Shown: one piece after another, positions 7,763 through 18,925 of the stretch
How the letters are laid out: each line of letters begins with the position of its first letter
Numbering within the stretch: position 1 is the stretch's first letter
Source: Ramlibacter sp. PS4R-6
Lineage (GTDB): Bacteria > Pseudomonadota > Gammaproteobacteria > Burkholderiales > Burkholderiaceae_C
DNA: 64,000 nt
NCBI RefSeq assembly: GCF_037572775.1
Contig: NZ_JBBHKA010000001.1
Span: forward strand, 1 to 64,000
Direction of reading: 5' to 3'
Notes under the pieces: model-generated
The model's input: the letters and a program-made list of their open reading frames with translations, nothing else
Database searches by the model: none
What the model was told of the DNA's origin: nothing
Made by a program: the position numbers and the translations under genes

Positions 7763-10700
7763 ATGATGCTATTGAAGAAACCGCGGCTGGCCCTGCTGTC
7801 CGCGTTCGCCGCCGCATTGCTCGCGGCGTGCGGCGGAGGCAGCGATCCCCAGGAGCCGCAAAGCGCGATGCTGGAGGCGGAAGCCGACAGCTTCGGCACG
7901 CCGCAAGCGGCCAGCCTGACACCGTCGATACAGGCCGCCAATGACGACGGCCGCAAGATTGCGCGCAAGGTCGCGCCGAAATTCAGCAACAAGCTGTGGG
8001 TCGTCCAGCTGAAGGAGCCGCCGGCCATCAGCTACAAGGGCGGCATCAACAACCTGGCCGCCACGCACGCCGGCAAGGGCAAGAAGATCAACCGCAAGTC
8101 CGCCGCGGTCGTGAGCTACGTGAACTACCTGAAGGCGCGGCACGACGCCGTGCTCAGCAGCGTCGGGGGCGGCAAGAAGGTCTACGACTACGGCTACGCG
8201 TTCAACGGCTTCGCCGCCGAACTGACCGACGCGCAAGTGCAGAAGCTGCGCGCCACCAAGGGCGTGCGCTCCGTCGTGAAGGACACGCTGCGCCAGCCGC
8301 ACACGGCCTCCACGCCGGGCTTCCTCGGCCTGTCGGGCCCCACCGGTCTCTGGCAGACCAGCGGCGCCAAGGGCGAGGACATCGTGATCGGCGTGATCGA
8401 TTCCGGCATCACGCCCGAGAGCAACAGCTTCGCGGACAAGGTCGACGGCGAAGGCAAGCCGAGCCACGGTGGCACGACGACGGTCTACACCGCGGCGCCG
8501 TCCGGCTGGACGGGCGAGTGCATCGCCGGCGCGAGCTTCACCACCGGCAACTGCAACAACAAGCTGATCGGTGCGCGCTACTTCAACGCGGCCTGGGGCG
8601 GCGACGCCGCCATCGCCAGCTTCTTCCCGTACGAGTACCTGTCGCCGCGCGACTGGGGCGGCCACGGCACGCACACGTCGAGCACCGCGGGCGGCAACGC
8701 CAACGTCACGATCACCGGCCCCGCCGCCGCGATGGGCTCGATCAGCGGCATCGCGCCGCGCGCCCGCATCGCGACGTACAAGGTGTGCTGGTCGACCACC
8801 GAGCTGGGCGGCGGCTGCTTCGGCACCGACAGCCTGATCGCCATCGAGCAGGCCATCGCCGACGGTGTCGACGTCATCAACTTCTCCGTCGGCGGCTCGC
8901 AGGACACCTTCCTCGACTACACGGAGATCGCCTTCCTCGAGGCGGCGGCCAGCGGCGTGTTCGTCGCGGCATCGGCCGGCAACGACGGCCCCGACGCGAG
9001 CACGGTCGAACACCCGAGCCCCTGGGTGACCACCGTCGCCGCCGGCACGCACAACCGCACGGGCACGGGCAGCGTCACCGTCAACAGCGTCACGTACAAC
9101 GGCGCGTCGTTCGCGACGGCCGTGAGCGCGCCGCTGATCAGGGCGGCCGACGCCGCGATGGCGGGCGCCGATGCCGACATGGTGCGCCTGTGCTACGCGG
9201 CCATCGACAACGGCGGCACCGCGGTGCTGGACCCGACGAAGGTGGCCGGCAAGGTCGTGCTGTGCGAACGCGGCGTGACCGCGCGCGTCAACAAGAGCCT
9301 GGCCGTGGCCGACGCCGGCGGCGTGGGCATGGTCCTCGTGAACACCAGCGCCAACAGCACCAACGCCGACGTGCACTCCGTGCCCACCGTCCACCTCGAC
9401 GTCGCCGCGCACGACGCGCTGTTCGCCGCCGCGGTTTCCAACCCGACGGCCAGCATCGCGCAGAGCGCGCTGGTGTTCAACGTGCCGGCCCCGCAGATGG
9501 CCGTGTTTTCGTCGCGCGGCCCGTCGCTGGCCGCGGGCGGCAACCTGCTCAAGCCGGACCTCGTCGCGCCGGGCCAGGACATCCTGGCGGCCGTCGCGCC
9601 CCCCGGCAACGAGGGCCGCAGCTTCGACCTGTACAGCGGCACCTCGATGTCCAGCCCGCACGTCGCCGGCCTCGCGGCGCTGTTCAAGCAGCTGCACCCC
9701 GACTGGTCGCCGATGATGATCAAGTCGGCGCTGATGACCACGGCCACCGACGTGCTCGACGGCCCCGCCACCGACCCGAACGTGGCCTTCGCGCAGGGCG
9801 CGGGCCATGTGAACCCGAAGGCGGCGCTGGACCCGGGCCTGGTGTTCGACTCCGACGTGGACGAATGGGTCCAGATGCTGTGCGGCCTGGGCGAGTTCTT
9901 CGCCGACTGCACGGGCGTGCCGTCGCTGCACCCGTCGAACGTCAACGTCCCGTCGATCGCGATCGGCGCACTCGCCGGCACGCAGACCGTCGTGCGGCGC
10001 GCCACCAACGTCGGCAGCGTGGCCACCACCTACACCGCCAAGCTGGAAGGCCTGAAGGGCGTCAAGGTGACGATGACCCCGAGCAAGCTCAAGCTCGCGC
10101 CGGGGCAGACCGGCCAGTTCACGCTGACCTTCTCGCGGGCCAACGCGCCGCTGCAGGCGTACGCATCCGGGCGGCTCGTGCTCACCGAGAACAAGCACAA
10201 GGTGAAGCTGCCCGTCGTCGTGCAACCCGTCGCGCTGGCCGTGCCCGCCGAGGCGAGCGGCTCTTACCCGGTCCGCTTCGGCGTCACCACGACCGCGCTG
10301 AAGGCCACGCCCCGCGGCCTCATCCCGGCTACCAAGACGCCGGGCACGGTCGCGCAGGACGGCGTGCTGGAAATCCCGGTCACGATCCCGGCCGGCACGA
10401 CGTTCGTGCGCTTCGCGCTCTTCGACAGCGACATCAACGTCGCCGACACCGACCTCGACATGGAGATCGATTTCAACGGCGAGACGATCGGCGGCAGCGG
10501 CGGCGTGACGGCGGAGGAGCACGTCGATTTCGTGAACCCGCCGGCCGGGACGTACACGGTGCGCATCGTGGGCTACTACACGCCGGGTGGCTCGTCGAAT
10601 TTCAACCTGCACACCTGGGCGCTGGGCACCGCGAACGCGGGGAACATGACGGCCACGCTGCCCGCCAAGATCGTCGCCGGCACCAACGGCACGGTCACGA

Positions 10701-10804
10701 TCGGCACGACGGGCCTGACCCCGGGCACCAAGTACCTCGGCTCGGTCGCGTACACCGGCCTGCCGTCGCTGCCGGCCCCGACGATCATCCGCGTCGACCC
10801 GTAA
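7763..10804 (+). CDS. Subtilisin-like serine protease, predicted lipoprotein (S8 family, PA insert)
   Basis: A 1013-residue exported protease. The chosen ATG follows AGGAG at good spacing and gives a lipoprotein signal (LLSAFAAALLAACGGGSD), so the protein is probably lipidated at that Cys. Next comes an I9-type propeptide (LWVVQLKEPPA to GVRSVVKDTLRQP), then the catalytic triad: Asp near 212 (DIVIGVIDSGI), His near 300 (GGHGTHTSSTAGG) and Ser near 628 (YSGTSMSSPHVAGLAALFK). A protease-associated domain is inserted between His and Ser (VVLCERGVTARVNKSLAVAD). After the protease come a fibronectin-III-like domain (RATNVGSVATTYTAKLEG) and a C-terminal beta domain resembling a pre-peptidase (PPC) domain. 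This order is that of plant-type subtilases. It probably degrades extracellular protein. Confidence 0.92.
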   Translation: MMLLKKPRLALLSAFAAALLAACGGGSDPQEPQSAMLEAEADSFGTPQAASLTPSIQAANDDGRKIARKVAPKFSNKLWVVQLKEPPAISYKGGINNLAATHAGKGKKINRKSAAVVSYVNYLKARHDAVLSSVGGGKKVYDYGYAFNGFAAELTDAQVQKLRATKGVRSVVKDTLRQPHTASTPGFLGLSGPTGLWQTSGAKGEDIVIGVIDSGITPESNSFADKVDGEGKPSHGGTTTVYTAAPSGWTGECIAGASFTTGNCNNKLIGARYFNAAWGGDAAIASFFPYEYLSPRDWGGHGTHTSSTAGGNANVTITGPAAAMGSISGIAPRARIATYKVCWSTTELGGGCFGTDSLIAIEQAIADGVDVINFSVGGSQDTFLDYTEIAFLEAAASGVFVAASAGNDGPDASTVEHPSPWVTTVAAGTHNRTGTGSVTVNSVTYNGASFATAVSAPLIRAADAAMAGADADMVRLCYAAIDNGGTAVLDPTKVAGKVVLCERGVTARVNKSLAVADAGGVGMVLVNTSANSTNADVHSVPTVHLDVAAHDALFAAAVSNPTASIAQSALVFNVPAPQMAVFSSRGPSLAAGGNLLKPDLVAPGQDILAAVAPPGNEGRSFDLYSGTSMSSPHVAGLAALFKQLHPDWSPMMIKSALMTTATDVLDGPATDPNVAFAQGAGHVNPKAALDPGLVFDSDVDEWVQMLCGLGEFFADCTGVPSLHPSNVNVPSIAIGALAGTQTVVRRATNVGSVATTYTAKLEGLKGVKVTMTPSKLKLAPGQTGQFTLTFSRANAPLQAYASGRLVLTENKHKVKLPVVVQPVALAVPAEASGSYPVRFGVTTTALKATPRGLIPATKTPGTVAQDGVLEIPVTIPAGTTFVRFALFDSDINVADTDLDMEIDFNGETIGGSGGVTAEEHVDFVNPPAGTYTVRIVGYYTPGGSSNFNLHTWALGTANAGNMTATLPAKIVAGTNGTVTIGTTGLTPGTKYLGSVAYTGLPSLPAPTIIRVDP

Positions 10805-10823
10805 AGGGCACGCGGCCCCAAGG

Positions 10824-10850
10824 AAAACGCCCGGCATGCCGGGCGTTTTT

Positions 10851-10851
<1 letters not shown>
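10824..10851. terminator. Rho-independent terminator, perfect palindrome, bidirectional
   Basis: A perfect inverted repeat AACGCCCGG-CATG-CCGGGCGTT is flanked by A-tract and T-tract, so a GC-rich stem followed by six T residues forms on the plus strand and a similar T-rich end forms on the minus strand. It sits 20 bases after the subtilase stop codon and touches the stop codon of the convergent small secreted-protein gene, so it can end both transcripts. Confidence 0.93.
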
Positions 10852-13294
<2,443 letters not shown>

Positions 13295-13405
13295 TTGGAC
13301 TGTCAGCCTTTGCGACAGGGAATTGCTCGCCCGGGACCGCGCACGGCGCCACTGCACTGCTTCCTACATCGGAGTACGATGGAAGCAGTCCGGCGAGGCA
13401 CCTCC

Positions 13406-14431
13406 ATGTCCTTCCTGTGGCCCCAGTTTCTCTGGCTGATGGCAGCGCTGCCGTTGCTGCTGCTCGCCTACCTGTGGTTGCTGGCCCGCCGGCGCAAGCA
13501 CGCGCTTCGCTACAGCAACGTCGCCAGCGTGCGCCGCGCGGGCAGCGCCGGCTGGAAGCGCCACGTGCCGCCGGCGCTGGTGTTCGCCGCCTGCGCCATC
13601 CTCCTGTTTGCCGCCTGCCGTCCCGTTGCTTCGGTGCGCCTGCCGTGGGCGCGCTCCACGGTGATGCTGGCCATCGACGTGTCGCTCAGCATGCGCGTGC
13701 CCGACGTCAAGCCGACGCGCATGGCCGCCGCGCAGGACGCCGCCAAGGTCTTCCTGCGCCAGTTGCCGCGCGAGATCGAAGTGGGCCTGGTCACCTTCGC
13801 CGGCAGCGGACAGGTGGCGCAGCGCGCCACGCTGGACCGCGAGGCGCTGGTCAAGTCCATCGACGCCTTCCAGATGCAACTGGGCACCGCCGTGGGCGAT
13901 GCGATCGCGCTGAGCGTCGCCGAGCTCTTCCCGGACCACGCCATCGACGTCGGCGAGATGACACTGCGCGCGAAGTACGGGCGCGGCATCGACGCGAAGA
14001 ACAAGCCGCCGCCCAAGGCGTTCACGCCGGTCGCGCCAGGCTCGTACAAGTCCGCGGCCATCATCCTCCTGAGCGACGGACGCCGCACCACGGGCATCGA
14101 CACGCTGCAAGCCGCGAAGCTGGCCGCCGACCGCGGCGTGCGCATCTACGTCGTGGGCCTGGGCACGGCCGACGGCTCGGCCATGTTGCCCGAAGGCATG
14201 GCGATCTACCTGCAGCTGGACGAGCCGACGCTGCGCGAGGTCGCGCGCATGACGGGCGGCGAATACCTGCACGCAGGCACGGCCGAGAAGCTGCGCATGG
14301 TGTACGAGAACCTCGGCTCGCGCATGGAAGTGGACACGCGCGAGACGGAACTTTCCGGCCTGCTCGCGCTTGCCGCCGCGCTGCTGCTCTTCGCGGCCGG
14401 CGCGTTGTCCGTGACATGGTTCCGCTCTTGA
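13406..14431 (+). CDS. VWA-domain membrane protein (BatA/BatB-like)
   Basis: A 341-residue inner-membrane protein starting at an ATG preceded by CGAGG. Two hydrophobic segments near the N-terminus (LWLMAALPLLLLAYLWLLA; VFAACAILLFAACRPVASV) precede a von Willebrand factor A domain. Its metal-ion-dependent adhesion site begins VMLAIDVSLSMRVPD (DxSxS). A hydrophobic segment closes the chain (LLALAAALLLFAAGALSVTW). This is the BatA/BatB (aerotolerance) arrangement. Bat proteins often work with MoxR-type AAA ATPases, but none is encoded next to it, so it is an isolated member. Confidence 0.82.
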   Translation: MSFLWPQFLWLMAALPLLLLAYLWLLARRRKHALRYSNVASVRRAGSAGWKRHVPPALVFAACAILLFAACRPVASVRLPWARSTVMLAIDVSLSMRVPDVKPTRMAAAQDAAKVFLRQLPREIEVGLVTFAGSGQVAQRATLDREALVKSIDAFQMQLGTAVGDAIALSVAELFPDHAIDVGEMTLRAKYGRGIDAKNKPPPKAFTPVAPGSYKSAAIILLSDGRRTTGIDTLQAAKLAADRGVRIYVVGLGTADGSAMLPEGMAIYLQLDEPTLREVARMTGGEYLHAGTAEKLRMVYENLGSRMEVDTRETELSGLLALAAALLLFAAGALSVTWFRS

Positions 14432-14590
14432 TGCACGCAGGGCAATGTCCCTTCCGCAAGCGGAACGCCCGCAGGGGCGTATGCTGAGGGTCCGGCTCCC
14501 CTCGTGCCCCTAGCCGGTTGGCGCCCAGCCTTTCTTGTGCTTCCGCACCGCATGCCGCCCGGCATGCACTCCCCCTGGAGGAACCGCGGA

Positions 14591-15745
14591 ATGATGCACA
14601 CCTTCATCTCCAACAACCGCGCCGAGCTGATCGAGCGCTGCAAGACCAAGGTGGCGCAACGCACCCACCGCTCCGCCACCGACGCGCAGCTGCGCAACGG
14701 CATCCCCATCTTCCTCGAGCAGCTGCAGCGCACGCTGATGGCCGAGGAAGGCTTCGACGGCCGGCAAAGCCTGGAGATTTCGGGCCCCGCCGGCGGCGCC
14801 GCCTCGAACCTCTCGGAAATCGGCGTCAGCGCGACGGCGCACGGGCGCCAGCTCCTCGAACTCGGCTTCACGGTCGACCAGGTGGTGCACGACTACGGCG
14901 ACCTGTGCCAGGCCATCACCGACCTCGCCGTCGAGCGCGACGCGCCCTTCGGCGTGGACGAGTTCCGCACCCTCAACCGCTGCCTGGACAACGCCATCGC
15001 GGACGCCGTCACCGAGTTCAGCTACCAGAAGGAGATGGCGGTGGAGCGCCAGCGCGAATTCGCGCTGGAGCGGCGCATCGGGTCGCTCGCGCACGAAATG
15101 AGGAACGCGCTGTCGTCAGCGACCCTCGCCATGGCCGCGCTGGAAACCGGGGGGTTGCCGATCCACGGCGCCACCGGCGCCGTCCTCAAGCGCTCGCTGG
15201 CCTCCATGACGCGGCTGATCAGCTCGGCCGTGGAGGAAGTGCGCGAGCGCACGTCCAACCACGCCAGCCGGGAGGTCTTCGCGGTTGCGGGACTGATCGC
15301 GGACGCGGCGTGGGCCGCGGAGCTGTATGCGTCCACCAGCGGATGCACGCTGACCGTCGGGACCGTCGATCCCGAAGTCTTCGTCAACGCGGATCGCGAG
15401 CGCATCCTGGCCGCGCTGGCCAACCTGCTGCAGAACGCCTTCAAGTTCACGGCGCCCGGGACGGAAGTGAGCCTCGCCGCGTCGGCCTACGGGTCGTCCG
15501 TGAGCATCGAGGTCAGCGACCATTGCGGCGGCCTCGCGCACGGCAGCATCGAGCGCATGTTCTCGCCGTTCACGCAGCGCAACACCGACCGGTCGGGCCT
15601 GGGGCTGGGCCTGTCGATCGCGCGCCAGAGCGTCGAGGCCGACGGCGGCACGCTCACGGTGAAGGACCGGCCCGGCCACGGGTGCACCTTCGTGATGACG
15701 CTGCCGCGCCACCGCGCCATCCACCTGCCGCCCGGCGACCTGTAG
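14591..15745 (+). CDS. Sensor histidine kinase, soluble
   Basis: A 384-residue kinase without membrane segments. The N-terminal half (MMHTFISNNRAELIERCKTK) looks like an all-helical RsbR/globin-like sensor region, including GFTVDQVVHDYGDLCQAITD. The histidine box is RRIGSLAHEMRNALSSATLA, followed by a HATPase domain with N box ANLLQNAFKFTAPGTEV, G1 EVSDHCGGLAHGS and G2 DRSGLGLGLSIARQSV. The start is chosen because GGAGG lies about 10 bases upstream; an ATG one codon later is equivalent. No response regulator is adjacent. It ends 3 bases from the end of the convergent PAS kinase gene. The 159-base leader holds hairpins. Confidence 0.85.
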   Translation: MMHTFISNNRAELIERCKTKVAQRTHRSATDAQLRNGIPIFLEQLQRTLMAEEGFDGRQSLEISGPAGGAASNLSEIGVSATAHGRQLLELGFTVDQVVHDYGDLCQAITDLAVERDAPFGVDEFRTLNRCLDNAIADAVTEFSYQKEMAVERQREFALERRIGSLAHEMRNALSSATLAMAALETGGLPIHGATGAVLKRSLASMTRLISSAVEEVRERTSNHASREVFAVAGLIADAAWAAELYASTSGCTLTVGTVDPEVFVNADRERILAALANLLQNAFKFTAPGTEVSLAASAYGSSVSIEVSDHCGGLAHGSIERMFSPFTQRNTDRSGLGLGLSIARQSVEADGGTLTVKDRPGHGCTFVMTLPRHRAIHLPPGDL

Positions 15746-15748
15746 GGT

Positions 15749-17611
15749 TCAGCCCAGCGCGGCCGGCAGCTTCAGCGTGAAGGTGCTGCCCTTGCCGGGG
15801 CCGGCGCTTTTCGCGGTGATGCTGCCCCGGTGCATCTCGACGAGCTTTTGCACCAGCCACAGCCCGATGCCCAGCCCGCCCTGCGCCTGGTGCATGGTGC
15901 GGTCCACCTGCGAGAACAGGTCGAACACGTGCGGCAGCTTGTCGGCGGCGATGCCGGCGCCGTTGTCGGTGACCTCGATGCACACGTGGTCGCCCTGGAA
16001 GCGCGCATTCACGTCGATGCGCCCGCCCGGCGGCGTGTACTTCGCCGAGTTGTTCAGCAGGTTGCTCACCACCTGCGCCAGGCGCGTGAGGTCGCCCTCG
16101 ATGCGGATCGGCCGGCCGGGCAGCTGCACCTGCAGCGTGTGGCCGGATGCGTCGATGGCGGGGCGGCTCGATTCCACCGCGTGGTCCACGATCTCCTGCA
16201 GCGTCACCGGCTTCATGCGCATTTCCAGCTTGTCGCGAGTGATGCGCGAGACGTCCAGCAGGTCGTCCACCAGCCGCACCAGGTGCGCGAGCTGGCGGTC
16301 CATCATGTCGCGCACCTTGCCGGCCTGCGCCGGCACGTCGGGCAGGCGCTTGAGGATCTCCAGCCCGTTGCGGATGGGTGCGAGCGGGTTGCGCAGCTCG
16401 TGCGCGAGCGTGGCGATGAATTCGTCCTTGCGCCGGTCGGCCTCGACCACCTCGGTGATGTCGGTGGACACGCCGCACACGGCATGGACGCGCCCCGCCT
16501 CGTCGAACAGCGGGAACTTGTGCGAGCGGTAGGTGACGCTGCGCCCGTGCACCTCGGCCTTCTCGTGCACCACCACCGGCTCGCCGCTCGCGATGACGCG
16601 GCGGTCGTTCTCGCGCAATTGCGCGGCGATGCGCGGGCCGAACACGACGTCGTCGGTGATGTCGCGCGCCGCTTCCTCGGTCAGCCCGTGCAGGCGCCGC
16701 CAGGCCTGGTTGGACAGGATGAAGCGCCCCTCGAGGTCCTTGGCCCACACGAGCGCGCCGGCGTTCTCGATCACCCCTTCCGTCATGCGCTGCGCCGTGC
16801 GCATCTTGCGCTCGGCGACCATCTTCTCGGTGACGTCGGCGGCCGCGCAGATGCCGCGGTCCGGCTTGAGCTCGCCGTCGATCTCCGTGAAGGTCACCTG
16901 CAGCACGATGTGCAGCCACTTCAGTGTGCCGCTGGGCATCAGCGCGCGCACGTCGATGGCCAGGTGGCCGTGGCTGCCCGGCGCGGTGGTGCGGCGGATG
17001 GCTTCGAGGTAGCGCTCGCGGTCGTCGGGATGGATGCGGTCGAAGATGGCCTGGCGCGGCACGACCATGGGGCCGTCGCCCAGCTCCATCAGCCGCGCCA
17101 GTTCGCCCGAGATGTGGTTCTGGTTGGTGCGGTAGTCGATCTCCGCGGTGACGAGCCCCGCCGCCTGGATCGCCATTTGCAGCTTCAGGCGGTCGGCGTC
17201 GGCGCGCAGCTCGGCCTGCTTGCGCGCCGTGACGTTGCGGGCGATGCCGATGAGCCCGACGATGCGGCCCTGCGCATCGCGCAGCGGGGCCTTGCGCGAC
17301 GACCAGTAGCTCAGCGTGCCGTCCGCGCCCGGAATGCCCTCCTCGACCTCGACCGTCTCGCCACGGCCCAGCACGCGCTGGTCCACCTGCATGATGCGGC
17401 GCGCGATGTCGGCGTCGAGCAGGTCGGCGTCGGTATGGCCGATCACCTGGCCCAGCGGCAGGCGGATGGCCTCCAGCGCCGCGCGGTTGGCGAACTGGTA
17501 GCGGCCCTGGGCGTCCTTGGAGAAGATCGCGTCGTCGGTTTCCTGCGCGATGGCGGCAAGCAGGCCGGAATCCTGGAGCGATGCTGCAACTGCGGGAGGC
17601 ATGCCCTCCAT
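15749..17611 (-). CDS. Multi-PAS hybrid-type sensor histidine kinase (no receiver)
   Basis: About 620 residues, cytoplasmic, with three PAS domains: first near 10-130 (DDAIFSKDAQGRYQFANRAA), second near 150-270 (PAS_3-like, IFDRIHPDDRERYLEAIRRT), third near 285-400 (ENAGALVWAKDLEGRFILSN). A HisKA helix follows (EFIATLAHELRNPLAPIRNG, His near 404), then a HATPase domain with LLNNSAKYTPPGGRI, VTDNGAGIAADKLPHVFDLF and GGLGIGLWLVQKLVEMHRG. It probably senses a redox or ligand signal through PAS pockets. A longer in-frame start at 17665 would fall at the terminator of the upstream BMP operon, so the internal ATG is preferred. No partner regulator is adjacent. Confidence 0.88.
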   Translation of the reverse strand: MEGMPPAVAASLQDSGLLAAIAQETDDAIFSKDAQGRYQFANRAALEAIRLPLGQVIGHTDADLLDADIARRIMQVDQRVLGRGETVEVEEGIPGADGTLSYWSSRKAPLRDAQGRIVGLIGIARNVTARKQAELRADADRLKLQMAIQAAGLVTAEIDYRTNQNHISGELARLMELGDGPMVVPRQAIFDRIHPDDRERYLEAIRRTTAPGSHGHLAIDVRALMPSGTLKWLHIVLQVTFTEIDGELKPDRGICAAADVTEKMVAERKMRTAQRMTEGVIENAGALVWAKDLEGRFILSNQAWRRLHGLTEEAARDITDDVVFGPRIAAQLRENDRRVIASGEPVVVHEKAEVHGRSVTYRSHKFPLFDEAGRVHAVCGVSTDITEVVEADRRKDEFIATLAHELRNPLAPIRNGLEILKRLPDVPAQAGKVRDMMDRQLAHLVRLVDDLLDVSRITRDKLEMRMKPVTLQEIVDHAVESSRPAIDASGHTLQVQLPGRPIRIEGDLTRLAQVVSNLLNNSAKYTPPGGRIDVNARFQGDHVCIEVTDNGAGIAADKLPHVFDLFSQVDRTMHQAQGGLGIGLWLVQKLVEMHRGSITAKSAGPGKGSTFTLKLPAALG

Positions 17612-17666
17612 TGTGGCGCTGCCCCCATGGATGAGCAGGGCATGGTTTGCACGCATGCCACCCATG

Positions 17667-17697
17667 AAAAAGGGGCCGCCCTTTGCGGACGGCCCCC
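17667..17697 (-). terminator. Rho-independent terminator of the BMP/nucleoside ABC operon
   Basis: On the minus strand GGGGCCGTCC-GCAAA-GGGCGGCCCC forms a 10-base-pair stem with one G-T wobble and a 5-base loop, followed directly by TTTTT. It begins 23 bases after the stop codon of the substrate-binding protein gene and separates that operon from the downstream PAS kinase. Confidence 0.92.
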
Positions 17698-17719
17698 TGC
17701 AGTTGCCTGACTGTCTTGC

Positions 17720-18889
17720 CTACTTCTTCTCGCCGCCGGGCACCTTGCCTTCCACGCCCTTGACGTAGAAGTTGATGCCGCCCAGCCACTCGTCGTCCGC
17801 GACCTTGTCCTTGGCCAGGACTTCCTTGCCGGCGTTGTCGACGATGGGGCCCTTCCAGATGGAGAAGGTGCCGCCCTTGAGGCCCGCCTTCACTTCGTCG
17901 AGCTTCTTCTTCGCGTCCTCGGGCACGTCGGCCGCGACGGAGACGAAGTCGATCGAGCCTTCCTTCACGCCCCACCAGATCTTCGTGGGTGAGGTCTTCC
18001 ACTTGCCCTCGAGCGCCTCGCGCACTGACGACACGTAGTACGGCGCCCAGTTGATGATGGCCGAGCCCAGGTGCGCCTTCGGGCCGTAGCTGGACATGTC
18101 GCTGTCCCAGCCGAAGGCGCGCTTGCCCATCTTCTCGGCCGTCTGCAGCACCGCCGACGAATCGGTGTTCTGCATCAGCACGTCGGCGCCGCCGTTGATC
18201 AGCGACGTGGCCGCCTCGGTTTCCTTCGGCGGGTTGAACCAGTCGCCCACCCACACCACGCGCGTCTTGACCTTGGGGTTCACCGACTGCGCGCCCATCG
18301 TGAAGCTGTTGATGTTGCGCACGACCTCGGGGATCGGGATCGAGCCGACCACGCCCAGCGTGTTGGTCTTGGTCATCTTGCCGGCGATCACGCCGGCCAT
18401 GTAGGCGCCTTCGTAGGTGCGGCTGTCGTAGGCGCGCAGGTTGTCGGCGTTCTTGTAGCCGGTGGCGTGCTCGAACTTGACGTTCGGGCTGTCCTTGGCG
18501 GCCTTGAGCATGGGCTCCATGTAGCCGAAGGTCGTGCCGAAAATGAGCTTGTTGCCCTGCGACACCATGTCGCGGAACACGCGCTCGGCGTCGGCGGCCT
18601 CGGGCACCTTCTCGACGAAGCTCGTGACCACCTTGTCGCCGAATTCCTTCTCCACGGCCTTGCGGCCGTTGTCGTGCGCGAAGGTCCAGCCGCCGTCGCC
18701 GACCGGGCCGACGTAGGCGAAGGCGATCTTCAGCGGCTCGGGCTTGGGAGCGGCCGCGGAGGCGACGGGCGTGGCCGCGGGAGCGGGGGCCGGTGCCGGT
18801 GCTTCGCTCTTGCTGCACGCGACGAGGGAGCCGGCCGCGACGGCCGAGAGCGCCGCCAGTTTCAGCAGCGAACGTTTCTTCATGTCCAT
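17720..18889 (-). CDS. BMP-family nucleoside ABC transporter substrate-binding lipoprotein
   Basis: A 389-residue receptor with a lipoprotein signal (LAALSAVAAGSLVACSKSE), then an Ala/Pro linker (APAPAPAPAATPVASAAA) that probably tethers it to the membrane. The ligand-binding core is that of the BMP/PnrA family: KIAFAYVGPVGDGGWTFAHD, IFGTTFGYMEPMLKAAKDSP, YEGAYMAGVIAGKMTKTN, VWVGDWFNPPKETEAA and FGWDSDMSSYGPKAHLGS. Characterised relatives bind purine nucleosides. It is the last gene of the order ATPase, permease, permease, receptor and is followed by a strong terminator. Its location beside xdhAB suggests purine uptake. Confidence 0.93.
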   Translation of the reverse strand: MDMKKRSLLKLAALSAVAAGSLVACSKSEAPAPAPAPAATPVASAAAPKPEPLKIAFAYVGPVGDGGWTFAHDNGRKAVEKEFGDKVVTSFVEKVPEAADAERVFRDMVSQGNKLIFGTTFGYMEPMLKAAKDSPNVKFEHATGYKNADNLRAYDSRTYEGAYMAGVIAGKMTKTNTLGVVGSIPIPEVVRNINSFTMGAQSVNPKVKTRVVWVGDWFNPPKETEAATSLINGGADVLMQNTDSSAVLQTAEKMGKRAFGWDSDMSSYGPKAHLGSAIINWAPYYVSSVREALEGKWKTSPTKIWWGVKEGSIDFVSVAADVPEDAKKKLDEVKAGLKGGTFSIWKGPIVDNAGKEVLAKDKVADDEWLGGINFYVKGVEGKVPGGEKK

Positions 18890-18925
18890 GAGGGTCCTTC
18901 TCCGAGGGTTGGGGGCAAGCGCGGA

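Noticed and set aside
13361-13405. Extended N-terminus for the VWA protein beginning MEAVRRG near 13379
   Set aside because: The later ATG has a ribosome binding site and gives the usual BatA start next to a membrane segment.
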